Shown here piece by piece: positions 55,113 through 64,000 of a stretch of 64,000 nucleotides of DNA (the first letter of the stretch is position 1; the number at the start of each line of letters is the position of its first letter). The notes under the pieces are model-generated. The model was not told the DNA's origin. It saw nothing but the letters and a program-made list of their open reading frames with translations, and searched no databases. The translations under genes and the position numbers were made by a program. This stretch comes from Nocardia sp. SYP-A9097 (GTDB lineage Bacteria > Actinomycetota > Actinomycetes > Mycobacteriales > Mycobacteriaceae). The stretch is taken from NCBI RefSeq assembly GCF_009649815.1, contig NZ_WJIC01000014.1:1-64000 (forward strand), read 5' to 3'.

Positions 55113-57497
55113 ATGGACGACCGTTTCGAACCGCTGCTGGCCAAGCTGGACCTGGCGGCCAAGCTGAGACTCATCTCGGGGGCGAGCCTGTTCCGGCTCG
55201 CCGGTGAACCCGCCATCGGGCTCGCCGAGATGCCGGTATCGGACGGTCCGTCCGGGGTGCGCGGTGAGGCCACCGATGAGCCGGATCCCTCGGTGAGCCT
55301 GCCGTCGGGCACCGCGGTGGCGGCGACCTGGGATCCGTCGCTGCTCAATGAGATCGGCGCGCTGATCGCCGCCGAGGCACGCCGCAAGAACGTGTACGCG
55401 GTACTCGGTCCGACCATCAACCTGCACCGGTCGCCGCTGGGCGGACGGCATTTCGAATCCTTCTCCGAGGATCCGGTACTCACCGGTGAGATGGCGGCCG
55501 CCTATGTGCGGGCGGTACAGGAGCACGGTGTGAGCGCGTGCCCGAAGCACTACGTGGCCAATGATTCCGAGACCGAACGCTTCTCCGTGGACGTCCAGGT
55601 CTCCGAGCGCGCGCTGCGCGAGCTGTACCTCTACCCGTTCGAGCGGGCGGTCGAGGCGGGCACCTGGATGCTCATGGATTCCTACAATGGTGTGAACGGC
55701 ACAGCCATGTCGGAGAATCCGCTACTGGACGAACCGCTCAAGGGCGAATGGGGCTACGACGGCGTCGTGGTCTCGGACTGGGGCGGAGTCCGTAATACCG
55801 CGGCCGCCGCGGCCGGCACCGATCTGTGCATGCCCGGACCGCCGATGCTCTGGGGTGAACCGCTGCTGGCAGCGATCGAGGCGGGCGAGGTGCCCGAGGC
55901 GGCGATCGACGAAAAGGTACGCCGCATACTGCGATTCGCGCACCGCGTCGGCGCGCTCGATGGAAAGCCTTCGCCCACCACACACTTCACCGCCAATCAG
56001 ATTCAGAGTCTGGTTCGCGAACTCACCACCCAGTCGATGGTGTTGGCGCACAATGACGGAACGCTCCCGCTGCGTGCCGGGACGACCATCGCGGTGCTCG
56101 GCCCGGCCGCCGCGGAACCGCGCATCATGGGCGGTGGCAGTGCCTCGTTGACCCCCACGCATGTCAGTACCCCGCTGGCCGCGATCCGGAGTGTGCTGCC
56201 CGTGACCCATACGCCGGGCGTGCGTTTGATCGAGGGATTGATTCCGGCCCCGGCCGAACTGATCACCGATCCGGAGACCGGTACGCCGGGCCTGTGCGTG
56301 CGGTACTTCGACGGTGCGACCGAGATCGGCATGCGGCACCGCGGCACCGCCAATCTGGTACTGCTCGGTGACGAATTGGCCGGGCGGGCAACGATGATGG
56401 AGCTGCGCGCCCGCCTGCGCGCCGACACCACGGGTGAATGGCAGATCGGCTTCGGCGGCACCGGCCAGGTGCTGTTGGACATCGACGGCGTACCCGCCAT
56501 CGACGAGGACGTCCAGGACGCCGCGGGCGATCCCGTGGCCGCACTGCTGGAACCGCCGCAGCGCTCGGTATCCCGATTCCTCACCGCCGGTGCGGAGATC
56601 GAGGTGCGCATCGCGGTCGCCGTCCCGCCCGCCATTCCCGGGCTGGGCGTGCTCATGGCCATCACCATGGGCATCGACCGCCCGCAGCGCCCCAAGGACG
56701 AAGAGTTCGCGGCCGCAGTGGAATTGGCACGCGAAGCCGAGGTCGCGGTGGTAGTGGTCGGCACCACCGAGAAGATCGAGAGCGAGGGTTCGGACCGCAC
56801 CTCGCTGCGCCTGCCGGACCGGCAGGATGAACTCGTCGCCGCCGTGGCCGCGGTCAATCCGCGCACCATTGTCGTGGTGAATTCCGGTGCGCCGGTGGAG
56901 ATGCCGTGGCGCGACGATGTCGCCGCGGTCCTGCTGGCCTGGTTCCCGGGCCAGGAATTCGGCGCGGCCCTGGCCGAAGTCCTCACCGGCGTGGCCGAAC
57001 CCGGTGGACGCCTCCCCACCACCTGGCCCAAGGTCATCTCCGATGTCCCCGTTCTGAACACCACGCCCGAGAAGGGCGTGCTGGAGTACACCGAGGATAT
57101 TCACATCGGCTACCGCGCCTGGCTGCGCGCCCGCACCGAACCCGCCTACCCCTTCGGACACGGACTCGGTTACACCACTTGGTCTTCCGAGGATCTGCAG
57201 GTAACCGGCCGCACCGCGACGCTGACCGTCCGCAATACCGGCGACCGTCCCGGCAAACAGGTCTACCAGGCCTACCTGTCCCGTGCGGAGAGCACCGTCG
57301 ACCGCCCGGTCCGCTGGCTCGCCGGCTTCACCGCCGTCACGCTGGCTCCCGGCGAATCCCGCACCATCGAAATCGCCCTGCCCCGGCGCGCTTTCGAACA
57401 CTGGACAGCCAAGGGCTGGGCCATCGAACCCGGTGAGTTCACCCTGCATGTCGGAACCTCGGTCGTCGAGTTGCCGCATACCGCCCAATTGAGCTGA
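55113..57497 (+). CDS. Glycoside hydrolase family 3 beta-glucosidase
   Basis: This 794-aa GH3 enzyme has the N-terminal barrel with MPVSDGPSGVRGEATDEP, KNVYAVLGPTINLHRSPLGG, KHYVANDSETERFSVDVQVS and the nucleophile motif GYDGVVVSDWGGVRNTAAAA (Asp at about residue 222), then the alpha/beta domain (VLGPAAAEPRIMGGGSAS), an inserted PA14 domain (about 385-545), and the C-terminal FN3-like domain (TLTVRNTGDRPGKQVYQAYL). No signal peptide is seen, so it probably acts inside the cell on imported glycosides or glycolipids. GGAAG precedes the ATG. Confidence 0.9.
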   Translation: MDDRFEPLLAKLDLAAKLRLISGASLFRLAGEPAIGLAEMPVSDGPSGVRGEATDEPDPSVSLPSGTAVAATWDPSLLNEIGALIAAEARRKNVYAVLGPTINLHRSPLGGRHFESFSEDPVLTGEMAAAYVRAVQEHGVSACPKHYVANDSETERFSVDVQVSERALRELYLYPFERAVEAGTWMLMDSYNGVNGTAMSENPLLDEPLKGEWGYDGVVVSDWGGVRNTAAAAAGTDLCMPGPPMLWGEPLLAAIEAGEVPEAAIDEKVRRILRFAHRVGALDGKPSPTTHFTANQIQSLVRELTTQSMVLAHNDGTLPLRAGTTIAVLGPAAAEPRIMGGGSASLTPTHVSTPLAAIRSVLPVTHTPGVRLIEGLIPAPAELITDPETGTPGLCVRYFDGATEIGMRHRGTANLVLLGDELAGRATMMELRARLRADTTGEWQIGFGGTGQVLLDIDGVPAIDEDVQDAAGDPVAALLEPPQRSVSRFLTAGAEIEVRIAVAVPPAIPGLGVLMAITMGIDRPQRPKDEEFAAAVELAREAEVAVVVVGTTEKIESEGSDRTSLRLPDRQDELVAAVAAVNPRTIVVVNSGAPVEMPWRDDVAAVLLAWFPGQEFGAALAEVLTGVAEPGGRLPTTWPKVISDVPVLNTTPEKGVLEYTEDIHIGYRAWLRARTEPAYPFGHGLGYTTWSSEDLQVTGRTATLTVRNTGDRPGKQVYQAYLSRAESTVDRPVRWLAGFTAVTLAPGESRTIEIALPRRAFEHWTAKGWAIEPGEFTLHVGTSVVELPHTAQLS

Positions 57498-57512
57498 CGG
57501 GCCGGCTACCGC

Positions 57513-58526
57513 TCAACGACCCTCGCGGGCGAAGCGGCCCGGAGTGATGCCCCGCCATTGTTTGAAGGCGGTGGTGAAACTCGGTGCACCGGAATAGCCG
57601 AGGCGGTAGGCGACCTGTTCGACCGGGAGACCGGTGGCCAGGAGTTCCTCCGCGAGCAGGCCGAAGGTCTCCGCCGAGAGGGCACGGAAGGACGTGCCCT
57701 CCTCGGCGAGGCGGCGGCGCATGGTGCGCACGCTGATATGCATCGCCGCGGCCATCTCCGTCTGCCCGAGCGCGGCCTGACCGCCGCGCAGCAGCAGGCC
57801 GCGTACCTCGCCGGACAAGCGGGTGCGTTCGACGCGACGGTGCAGTAGTGCGGCACACTGCTTTTCGAGTAGGCGCGCGGTCTCCGGACTGGCAGCGGGC
57901 ATGGGCTCGGCGAAGAGGGCGGCATCGACAACGAACGAGTGGGAGTCGCCCGCCGCGGCGATCAACTCGCCATCGACCTCGGCCAGCAACGGCCGTAGTC
58001 GCGGGAGCAGACCACCGCCTATTTCGATGCGGCGCAGTGCGAGTGGCTGCTGAAAGACCTCCAACCAGTTGGCGATACTGCCCGAGATATCGCGCTCCAT
58101 CAGGAAGCCGCGCACATCGGCGGGAGTATCGCTGTCGTCGAACATGATTCGCGCCTCATCACCCGACATCTCCAGGCTCGCACGCGAATACGAGAACGAG
58201 AGCTCGAAATACCGGGCCACGGTCTGCACGGCCTGGCCCACGGTCGGGCTGCTGATCAGCGCATAACCCCAGATCCCGTGGATCGCGGCGCGATAGCGTG
58301 GCCCCACCTCGAAGCCGAGGCCCGGCCGATCATCCAGTGCGCGCACCAGATTGCGCACCAGCTCGAGCTCCTGCCCCGCCGTGATCTCCGCATCGGGTGT
58401 GCGCAGGCGCTCGGCGGTAATGCCGGTACCGGCCAGGGTCGTCGCCGGGACCACCCCGTGTTCGGCGGCGAAGTCGACCAGCAGCGCGGCGCTGGTCACC
58501 GGGCGCAGCGCGTCGAGCGAGAGCAT
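57513..58526 (-). CDS. AraC family regulator (Arabinose_bd N-terminus)
   Basis: This 337-aa regulator has the N-terminal domain typical of OruR/ArgR-like AraC proteins (LVDFAAEHGVVPATTLAGTG, FGLL-type helix RYFELSFSYSRASLEMSGDE) and a C-terminal AraC helix-turn-helix pair (QTEMAAAMHISVRTMRRRLA, VEQVAYRLGYSGAPSFTTAF). Such regulators often control nearby lipid- or terpenoid-catabolic genes; the divergent monooxygenase and SDR genes are the natural targets. The start at 58526 is the ATG before LSLDALRP; the intergenic gap is 91 bp. Confidence 0.87.
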   Translation of the reverse strand: MLSLDALRPVTSAALLVDFAAEHGVVPATTLAGTGITAERLRTPDAEITAGQELELVRNLVRALDDRPGLGFEVGPRYRAAIHGIWGYALISSPTVGQAVQTVARYFELSFSYSRASLEMSGDEARIMFDDSDTPADVRGFLMERDISGSIANWLEVFQQPLALRRIEIGGGLLPRLRPLLAEVDGELIAAAGDSHSFVVDAALFAEPMPAASPETARLLEKQCAALLHRRVERTRLSGEVRGLLLRGGQAALGQTEMAAAMHISVRTMRRRLAEEGTSFRALSAETFGLLAEELLATGLPVEQVAYRLGYSGAPSFTTAFKQWRGITPGRFAREGR

Positions 58527-58617
58527 GCGGCCATCATCGCACTGGTTGGCCGAAAATCGTAAGCCCCTGGCCGTGGATGCGATGGCCCAGGTCACCGAGG
58601 TTTCCTACCGTTTCGGT

Positions 58618-60105
58618 ATGACAAACAAACCATCGGTCGCCATTATCGGCAGCGGATTCAGCGGGCTGGCCGCGGCGATCGGCCTGAAGCAAGCCGGGTA
58701 CGACGACTTCGTCGTCTTCGAACGGGCCGAGGGGCCGGGCGGGGTGTGGCGGCACAATACCTATCCGGGTGCGGCGTGTGATGTGGCGTCCTCGCTGTAC
58801 TCGTTCTCCTTCGAGCCGAATCCGAGTTGGTCGCGGCCGTTCGCACCACAGCCGGAGATCAGGGCGTATCTGGAGCGGTGCGTCGAGAAGTACGGGCTCA
58901 CCGGGCATATGCGATACGGCACCGAGATCGCCTCGGCGGTCTTCGACGAACGATCCGGGCTGTGGACGGTGGAGACCACCACCGGGGAGCGGAGCACGCA
59001 TACCGTCGTGGTGGCGGCGGGCGGGCAGCTGACCCGGCCGTCATTCCCGAATATTCAGGGGCGCACGGACTTTCAGGGCACCTCGTTCCACTCCGCCGAG
59101 TGGGATCACGATCATGACCTGACCGGGCAGCGCGTCGCGGTGATCGGCAATGGCGCGAGCGCGGTGCAACTGGTGCCGCAGATCGTGGACCGGGTGCGCT
59201 CACTGACCGTGTTCCAGCGCAGCGCCGAATACCTCATCCCCAAACCGGATTACGGGCACGCGACATGGGAGCACCGGCTCTACGATCGGGTGCCGGGTGC
59301 GTTGAAGGCACTGCGCGGAGCGTGGTGGGGTATCGGCGAGTACGCGAATCCGGCGCTCACCCTGCCGATGAGCAGGGCCGTGCGGCACGCGTACCTCGCG
59401 CCGCTCTATCTGGCGTCGAAGGCGCAGCTGCGATTGCAGATTCGCGATAAAGACCTGCGCCGCAAGCTGACTCCCGATTATCAGATGGGATGTAAGCGAA
59501 TCCTGTTGTCCAGCAATTACTATCCGGCGCTGGCACGCGAGAACGCCGATGTGGTCACCGATTCCATTACCGAGATCGCGCCTCATGGAATCATCACCGC
59601 CGACGGCACCAAGCATGAGGTCGATACCATCATCTACGCCACCGGTTTCCAGTCCGGCGGATTCGTCGCGCCGATGACGGTGCGCGGGCTGGACGATCGG
59701 GATCTGGACCGCGACTGGGGTACCGAACCGCAGGCGTACCTCGGGTTGACCGTCACCGGATTCCCCAATTTCTTCCTGATGTACGGCCCCAATACCAATT
59801 TCGGCGGCGGGTCCATTGTCTACATCCTGGAGAGCCAGGCCCGCTACATCGTGGACGCCGTGCGCACACTCGCCGCACGCCAGGTCGCCTATATGGATGT
59901 GCGCCCGGCATCGTTCGACGCCTTCAGCTCCGAAGCCCAACGCCGCCTTGCCAATTCGGTCTGGGCGACCGGTGGATGCAATAGCTGGTACACCAACGAC
60001 AAGGGCAAGGTCACCAATAACTGGCCCGGACTCATGTCCGAGTACCGCCGTCGCACGGCCCGGGTGAATCCCGCCGATTACCGGTTCGTGCCGGCCGCCC
60101 GCTGA
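58618..60105 (+). CDS. Flavin monooxygenase, Baeyer-Villiger type
   Basis: This 495-aa enzyme has the FAD motif VAIIGSGFSGLAAAIGLKQA, GGVWRHNTYPGAACDVASSL, the Baeyer-Villiger fingerprint FQGTSFHSAEWD (F-x-G-x3-H-x3-W), the NADPH motif RVAVIGNGASAVQLVPQIVD and the ATG motif (IIYATGFQSGGF). It would insert oxygen next to a ketone or oxidise a soft nucleophile with NADPH. The SDR gene downstream and the divergent AraC regulator suggest a catabolic cluster for an alcohol/ketone substrate. Confidence 0.88.
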   Translation: MTNKPSVAIIGSGFSGLAAAIGLKQAGYDDFVVFERAEGPGGVWRHNTYPGAACDVASSLYSFSFEPNPSWSRPFAPQPEIRAYLERCVEKYGLTGHMRYGTEIASAVFDERSGLWTVETTTGERSTHTVVVAAGGQLTRPSFPNIQGRTDFQGTSFHSAEWDHDHDLTGQRVAVIGNGASAVQLVPQIVDRVRSLTVFQRSAEYLIPKPDYGHATWEHRLYDRVPGALKALRGAWWGIGEYANPALTLPMSRAVRHAYLAPLYLASKAQLRLQIRDKDLRRKLTPDYQMGCKRILLSSNYYPALARENADVVTDSITEIAPHGIITADGTKHEVDTIIYATGFQSGGFVAPMTVRGLDDRDLDRDWGTEPQAYLGLTVTGFPNFFLMYGPNTNFGGGSIVYILESQARYIVDAVRTLAARQVAYMDVRPASFDAFSSEAQRRLANSVWATGGCNSWYTNDKGKVTNNWPGLMSEYRRRTARVNPADYRFVPAAR

Positions 60106-60143
60106 TCACACCGCACTCCGAATCCGCAGAGAGAACGATTTAC

Positions 60144-60995
60144 ATGACAAACAAATCACTCGCAGGTAAGCGCGTCGCCATTACCGGCGGTGCGCGCGGT
60201 ATCGGCCGATCCACCGCGGAGGAGCTCATCGCTCGCGGCGCTCAGGTGGTGATCGGCGATATCGACGCCGAATTGGTGGGCAAGACCGCCGCCGAGATCG
60301 CCGAACGCACCGGCGGCCGAATCGCCGGTCTCCCCCTCGATGTCACCGACAGCGCGAAATTCGAAGCCTTCTTCGATGCCGCGGAGACCGAACTCGGCGG
60401 CCTGGATGTGCTGATCAATAATGCGGGCATCATGCCCACCGGGCCGTTCCTCGAGGAGAGCGAGCAGCTCACCGATCGCCAGATCGGTATCAATCTGTGC
60501 GGTGTCATCATCGGCTCGAAGCTGGCGGGTAAGCGCTTCGGCAAGCGCGGCAGCGGCCATATCGTCAATATCGCCTCTGTCGCAGGTGTTTCCGCCGCCC
60601 CTGGCGTCGCGGTCTACTGCGCCACCAAGCACGCCGTCGTCGGCCTCGGCTCGGCCCTGCACCAGGAACTGGCACCCCTCGGCGTCCACGTCACCACCAT
60701 CGCCCCCGGCTTCGTCCGCACCGAACTCATAGCGGGCCTGTCCCCCAATAAACTGGTCCAGCAGATCGGCGTGATCAACCCCGAGGATGTAGCCGACGCC
60801 ATCGCCCGCGAACTCGAAAAAGCCACCGGCGGTCTAACTTTCGTCCCCCGCATCGGCGGCTTCACCATCACCGCCCTGACCATGCTCCCCGAGAACCTCC
60901 GCAACCGCGTCTACAAAGTCCTCGGCCTGCACGCGGTCACCCTCGACTCCGACGAAACCGCCCGCGCCGCCTACCGCGCCCGCACCGAGGCGTGA
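60144..60995 (+). CDS. SDR family oxidoreductase
   Basis: This 283-aa protein has the cofactor motif AITGGARGIGRSTAEELIAR, DVTDSAKFEAFFDAAE, NNAGIMPTGPFLEESEQL, the Ser of IASVAGVSAAPGVAVYC and the catalytic Tyr/Lys in YCATKHAV. It resembles the mycobacterial cell-envelope and ketone-forming SDRs. It is 38 bp after the monooxygenase gene, with AGAGAACG upstream of the ATG, so the pair is probably one operon: alcohol to ketone here, then Baeyer-Villiger oxidation. The 3' end overlaps the convergent Lrp gene by 25 bases. Confidence 0.88.
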   Translation: MTNKSLAGKRVAITGGARGIGRSTAEELIARGAQVVIGDIDAELVGKTAAEIAERTGGRIAGLPLDVTDSAKFEAFFDAAETELGGLDVLINNAGIMPTGPFLEESEQLTDRQIGINLCGVIIGSKLAGKRFGKRGSGHIVNIASVAGVSAAPGVAVYCATKHAVVGLGSALHQELAPLGVHVTTIAPGFVRTELIAGLSPNKLVQQIGVINPEDVADAIARELEKATGGLTFVPRIGGFTITALTMLPENLRNRVYKVLGLHAVTLDSDETARAAYRARTEA

Positions 60996-61987
60996 TGGCC
61001 CGCCCTGGAGAGTGGGGAGGGGTGGGCTAGTTTGCCGCCGGTGGTGCGGGAGCCCGCCTGCTTCAGGCGGTGCAGCACCGGGGACAGCTCGAAGCTGTGA
61101 ACCCCTGCCAGGGTGGACATTTTGGTGGTGATGTAGCGGTAGAGGGCATTGGTGTCGGGGGCGGTGATTACGGCGAAGATATTGAAGGAGCCGGTTATGG
61201 CTGCGGCGTAGGTGGTTTCGTCGTGTTCGGCGAGGGCGTGGCCGACCGCCTCCACGTGGGCGGGGGCTACGCGCAGCCAGAGGAAGGCCCAGGTGCCGGA
61301 ACCTATTGCGGCGGGTGCGATATCGAGGTCGAAGTAAAGGATGCCGCCCGCTTGCAGGGCCGCTATGCGGCGGGTTACCCGGCCAATGCTCATACCGGTC
61401 GATCTGGCCAGGACCGTGTAGCTGGTGCGGCCGTCGCGGGCCAGCAGATCCAGCAGGATGCGGTCCTGGTCGCCTATGCGGAGTTCCGTCTCGGTGTAAT
61501 CGCCTGTGACAGTGCCGGATTCGCGTCCTTCCACGAATTGTCTACCGCGCCAGTCGATGACATCCTGGCGCACGAAGCGGTGCAGGATCATGGCCGCGGT
61601 GATGTCGTGCACGGGGGCGCTGCGTTGCAGGCGTTGCACCAGCAGATCATCACGGTCCTGTTCGCTGCGCGGGTGCAGCGAGAAGATGATCTCCGCGCCG
61701 GCCGCGGCGATACTGATCCAAGCCGCGTCATCGCGCTGAGCCAGCGCCTCGGCCACCGCGACCGCACCGTCGGGGCGGCAGTGCAGGCGAATGATCCAGT
61801 CGCTCTCACCGAGCGCGCGGGCATCGACCGCACCGATCACCCGGAGTATGCCATCACGCCGTAGCCGCCGATAGCGGCGGGCGACGGTCTGCTCCGCGAC
61901 ACCCAACTCCGCGGCGATATGGGCGAACGGCAGGCGCGGCTGAAATTGCAGGGCCTGCATGATCTGAGTATCCAGGAGATCCAGCAT
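60971..61987 (-). CDS. Lrp/AsnC family regulator with two tandem modules
   Basis: This 338-aa protein has two Lrp units. Unit 1: LLDTQIMQALQFQPRLPFAH, AAELGVAEQTVARRYRRLRR and its ligand domain (IRLHCRPDGAVAVAEALAQR). Unit 2: DRILLDLLARDGRTSYTVLA, STGMSIGRVTRRIAALQAGG and WLRVAPAHVEAVGHALAEHD. Double AsnC proteins are common in actinobacteria. It is divergent from the MFS transporter gene, which it may control. The start at 61987 is the ATG before LDLLDTQ; upstream ATGs lack conserved sequence. Confidence 0.87.
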   Translation of the reverse strand: MLDLLDTQIMQALQFQPRLPFAHIAAELGVAEQTVARRYRRLRRDGILRVIGAVDARALGESDWIIRLHCRPDGAVAVAEALAQRDDAAWISIAAAGAEIIFSLHPRSEQDRDDLLVQRLQRSAPVHDITAAMILHRFVRQDVIDWRGRQFVEGRESGTVTGDYTETELRIGDQDRILLDLLARDGRTSYTVLARSTGMSIGRVTRRIAALQAGGILYFDLDIAPAAIGSGTWAFLWLRVAPAHVEAVGHALAEHDETTYAAAITGSFNIFAVITAPDTNALYRYITTKMSTLAGVHSFELSPVLHRLKQAGSRTTGGKLAHPSPLSRAGHHASVRAR

Positions 61988-62113
61988 GGCGGTTTCTCGT
62001 ACCGGAGTCGTTGACACGGGAGGAAATGTACGCCGAATCCGCTTGTAGGCGACCGCACGTGGTCGTGCCTTCGATACTCGACGCCTCACATTCGCTTCGA
62101 GAGGACAACGGCA

Positions 62114-63505
62114 TTGCGTAAATGGTTACCGCTGCTGACGGTGTGCCTGGGCACCTTCATGCTGCTGATCGACGTCACCATCGTGAACGTCGCGCTACCC
62201 GATATGCGCACCGATTTGAACGCGTCGTTCGGCGCACTGCAGTGGGTCGTCGACGGGTACGCCCTCGCAATGGCGGCGCTCATGCTGGGTGCGGGCTCGA
62301 TCGCCGACCTGGTCGGGCATCGGCGCACCTATCTGGCCGGGCTGGGCTTGTTCGCGGCGGCTTCACTGGTGTGCGGTCTTGCGCCGAATCCGCAGGTGCT
62401 GATCGCGGCCCGCATTGTGCAGGGGGTGGGTGCGGCGACCATGTCCTGCACCACTTTCGCGCTCTTGAACGCGGCCTACGCCGGTCGCGATCGCGGTACG
62501 GCATATGGCGTGTGGGGTGCGGTCGCGGGTGCGTCCTCCGCCATCGGACCGATTATCGGCGGGCTGCTCACCGAGGTCGCCTCCTGGCGGTGGATCTTCT
62601 TCGTCAATCTGCCGTTCAGCGTGCTGGCCATCGCGCTGTGTCTTGCGGTACTCACCGAAGATGAACGCGCACAGCGCAATCGGATCGATATCGCGGGGAT
62701 GGTGGTCTTCACCGCGAGTGCGGCCACGGCCACCTACGCGCTCATCCGCGCCAATGAGCACGGCTGGTCGAATGCGGTCACTTGGTGGTTGCTGCTCGGC
62801 GCGGTTGTCGCACTGGCCGCCTTCGTGCTGATCGAAAAGCGTTCACGCCAACCGATACTCGATCTGGCTCTGCTGCGTGACCGCTCCTTCGTGGGTGTGC
62901 TGACAGCGGGCGCGATGCTGTATTTCGCCGCGTTTGCCGCGCTCATGTACACCCAAATCTGGATGCAGTCGGTGCTCGGGCTGAGCCCGATCGCCGCGGG
63001 TGCGGTGGGACTTCCACTGTCCCTCATGGCATTCCTGGTCTCCGGCCTGCTGGGAAAGTATCTGCACGGCGACCGTCCCGCCCGCATTATCGGCACCGGG
63101 CTCGCCGCCATCGGCCTCGGCGGGATTATCGGGGCTCTCCTCGTTCACGGCGAAGCAAGTTGGCCCGCACTGATTCCCGGGTTCCTGATCGTCGGCGCGG
63201 GGGTGGGCCTGGCCACCGCCACCCTCAGCTCCGCGGCGGTCTCCGCGGTCCCCTGGAAACGCGCCGGAATGGCCACCGGTGCGTTGAATACCGCACAGCA
63301 GCTCACCTTCGCCCTCGGAATAGCCACTCTCGGTGGACTCTTCACCCACCCCGACAGCACGGTCGGAGGAGTTCAGCTGACCCTCGCCGTCAGTGGCGTG
63401 GTCGGTCTGCTCGGCGCGATGCTCGTCCCGATCCTGATGCGCCGAACACCGCAGCGCGCGGCGGATCGCGCGCCGCAACCCGCGGTCACCGTCACGCAGG
63501 GCTGA
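62114..63505 (+). CDS. MFS transporter, DHA2 drug-proton antiporter type
   Basis: This 463-aa protein has about 14 membrane helices and the DHA2 motifs: LGTFMLLIDVTIVNVALPDM (motif D1), LADLVGHRR-type motif A (GSIADLVGHRRTYLAGLGLF), the motif C glycine/proline run GASSAIGPIIGGLLTEVASW, and WRWIFFVNLPFSVL. It probably exports a toxic compound. The start is a TTG at 62114 with GAGAGGA upstream; no ATG lies at the right place. It is divergent from the Lrp gene. Confidence 0.88.
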   Translation: MRKWLPLLTVCLGTFMLLIDVTIVNVALPDMRTDLNASFGALQWVVDGYALAMAALMLGAGSIADLVGHRRTYLAGLGLFAAASLVCGLAPNPQVLIAARIVQGVGAATMSCTTFALLNAAYAGRDRGTAYGVWGAVAGASSAIGPIIGGLLTEVASWRWIFFVNLPFSVLAIALCLAVLTEDERAQRNRIDIAGMVVFTASAATATYALIRANEHGWSNAVTWWLLLGAVVALAAFVLIEKRSRQPILDLALLRDRSFVGVLTAGAMLYFAAFAALMYTQIWMQSVLGLSPIAAGAVGLPLSLMAFLVSGLLGKYLHGDRPARIIGTGLAAIGLGGIIGALLVHGEASWPALIPGFLIVGAGVGLATATLSSAAVSAVPWKRAGMATGALNTAQQLTFALGIATLGGLFTHPDSTVGGVQLTLAVSGVVGLLGAMLVPILMRRTPQRAADRAPQPAVTVTQG

Positions 63506-64000
63506 TTACAACCCGAGGCCGTGCGCGAGAGTCGGCCAGGAGGCCGCCAGTTCGTCGTCCCAGTAGCCCCAGGAGTGGGTGCCGTAGGGGCGGAGGTTGA
63601 CCGTGGCGGGGATGTCCAGGTCGCTCAGGCGGGCGGCCATGGTTCGGGTGCACTGGTCGGTGGCGGCTTCGATGATGCCGCCGACCAGGACCTGGTTGGC
63701 GAGGGCTCCGGGGCCCGCGCCGACCAGGCCGCGTCCGCCGGATTTGTCGTAGGGTCCGGGGAGGCCGTTGCCGCTGGAGAGGTAGAGGTCCAGGCCGCGC
63801 AGGGCTTCCGCGTGCAGGTAGGGGTCGTTGGCGGCCCACATGGGGTCGCCGGGCGGGCCGTACATATTGGCGGCATCGCCCGCGCTGTAGGCGACCGTCA
63901 GACGGACGTAAGCCTGGCCGAGGGGATCGGCTATCTGGGCGCAGCCGCTGTAGGCGGCGACCGCGTTGTAGAGGCCGGGCTTGGCGATCGGGAGTTGCAG
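63506..64000 (-). CDS. Antigen 85-like mycolyltransferase/esterase, partial
   Basis: The visible 164 residues are the C-terminal part of an alpha/beta hydrolase of the antigen 85/esterase type: LPIAKPGLYNAVAAYSGCAQ, GPPGDPMWAANDPYLHAEAL, LDLYLSSGNGLPGPYD and the catalytic His region TVNLRPYGTHSWGYWDDELA. Corynebacterial and nocardial mycolyltransferases transfer mycolic acids to trehalose or arabinogalactan. The nucleophile Ser and signal peptide lie beyond the window edge. It directly abuts the stop of the convergent MFS gene. Confidence 0.82.
   Translation of the reverse strand: MQLPIAKPGLYNAVAAYSGCAQIADPLGQAYVRLTVAYSAGDAANMYGPPGDPMWAANDPYLHAEALRGLDLYLSSGNGLPGPYDKSGGRGLVGAGPGALANQVLVGGIIEAATDQCTRTMAARLSDLDIPATVNLRPYGTHSWGYWDDELAASWPTLAHGLGL

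Noticed and set aside
55722..57488. Minus-strand open frame of 588 codons opposite the GH3 gene
   Set aside because: Low-complexity Gly/Arg/His sequence with no motif; the plus frame is a full GH3 enzyme.
1..64000. tRNA, rRNA, riboswitch or defence system
   Set aside because: No cloverleaf, conserved rRNA core, known riboswitch motif, restriction-modification or CRISPR-associated gene was recognised by reading; a covariance-model search would be needed to exclude small RNAs.

Overview
The window is high-GC actinobacterial DNA, most likely from Nocardia or a close mycolic-acid-forming relative. The signs are strong GC bias at third codon positions, a partial antigen-85-like esterase at the right edge, a DUF3068 membrane protein, an F420-dependent LLM oxidoreductase, GAF-ANTAR regulators, SigB/SigF-type sigma factors and many TetR/PucR regulators. 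The species cannot be fixed from sequence reading alone. No rRNA, tRNA or CRISPR array was seen.

Region 1 (1-25 kb) is an accessory stress island made of repeated small modules. It holds two SigF-type sigma genes (one intact at 5273, one frameshifted at 10369-11188), four CsbD-like genes (one reduced to 31 aa), five members of a small membrane-protein family (one intact-looking but internally deleted, one reduced to its tail), two DUF6131 proteins, three copies of a small one-helix protein with a conserved cysteine pair, two DUF899 genes (one broken), DUF1206, AI-2E and low-affinity iron permease membrane proteins, a DoxX protein and two DUF5994 proteins. The sigma, CsbD and DUF899 genes form two inverted arms around a scar of broken NmrA and phospholipase D genes. 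Eight complete copies and one partial copy of one promoter architecture control these modules: an inverted repeat GTAG-NN-CTAC, exactly 4 bp, TTGACA, exactly 17 bp, TGTACT or TCTACT. I do not recognise this operator. Separate SigF-type promoters (GTTT or GNNT, 14-15 bp, GGGNAN) precede two csbD genes, doxX and a haem-oxygenase-like gene. Mobile remains include an IS630-type fragment at the left edge, an IS4-type transposase tail, a 355-bp direct repeat flanking 3.7 kb, and an AT-rich AbrB-like/tyrosine recombinase pair whose recombinase is truncated.

Region 2 (25-43 kb) is metabolic: an SDR reductase, TrpF, a secondary alkyl-sulfatase-type metallo-beta-lactamase, a lipoprotein HNH nuclease, a tyrosine phosphatase, RpiR and PucR regulators, an SGNH esterase, a phenolic acid decarboxylase, an amine oxidase, and a four-gene operon (LLM, enoyl-CoA hydratase, SDR, tandem acyl-CoA dehydrogenase) with ATGA overlaps at two of its three junctions.

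Region 3 (43-64 kb) carries secreted proteins (LVIVD repeat protein, Tat-type phosphatase, an unknown 402-aa exported protein, alpha/beta hydrolase, DUF305 protein), a truncated acyl-adenylating enzyme, a GH3 glycosidase, a Baeyer-Villiger-type monooxygenase with an SDR, several regulators, an MFS exporter and the partial mycolyltransferase-like gene. A 25-bp motif shared between the LLM operon promoter and the promoter of a TetR gene at 51.4-52.0 kb suggests that this TetR controls the operon 8.7 kb away.
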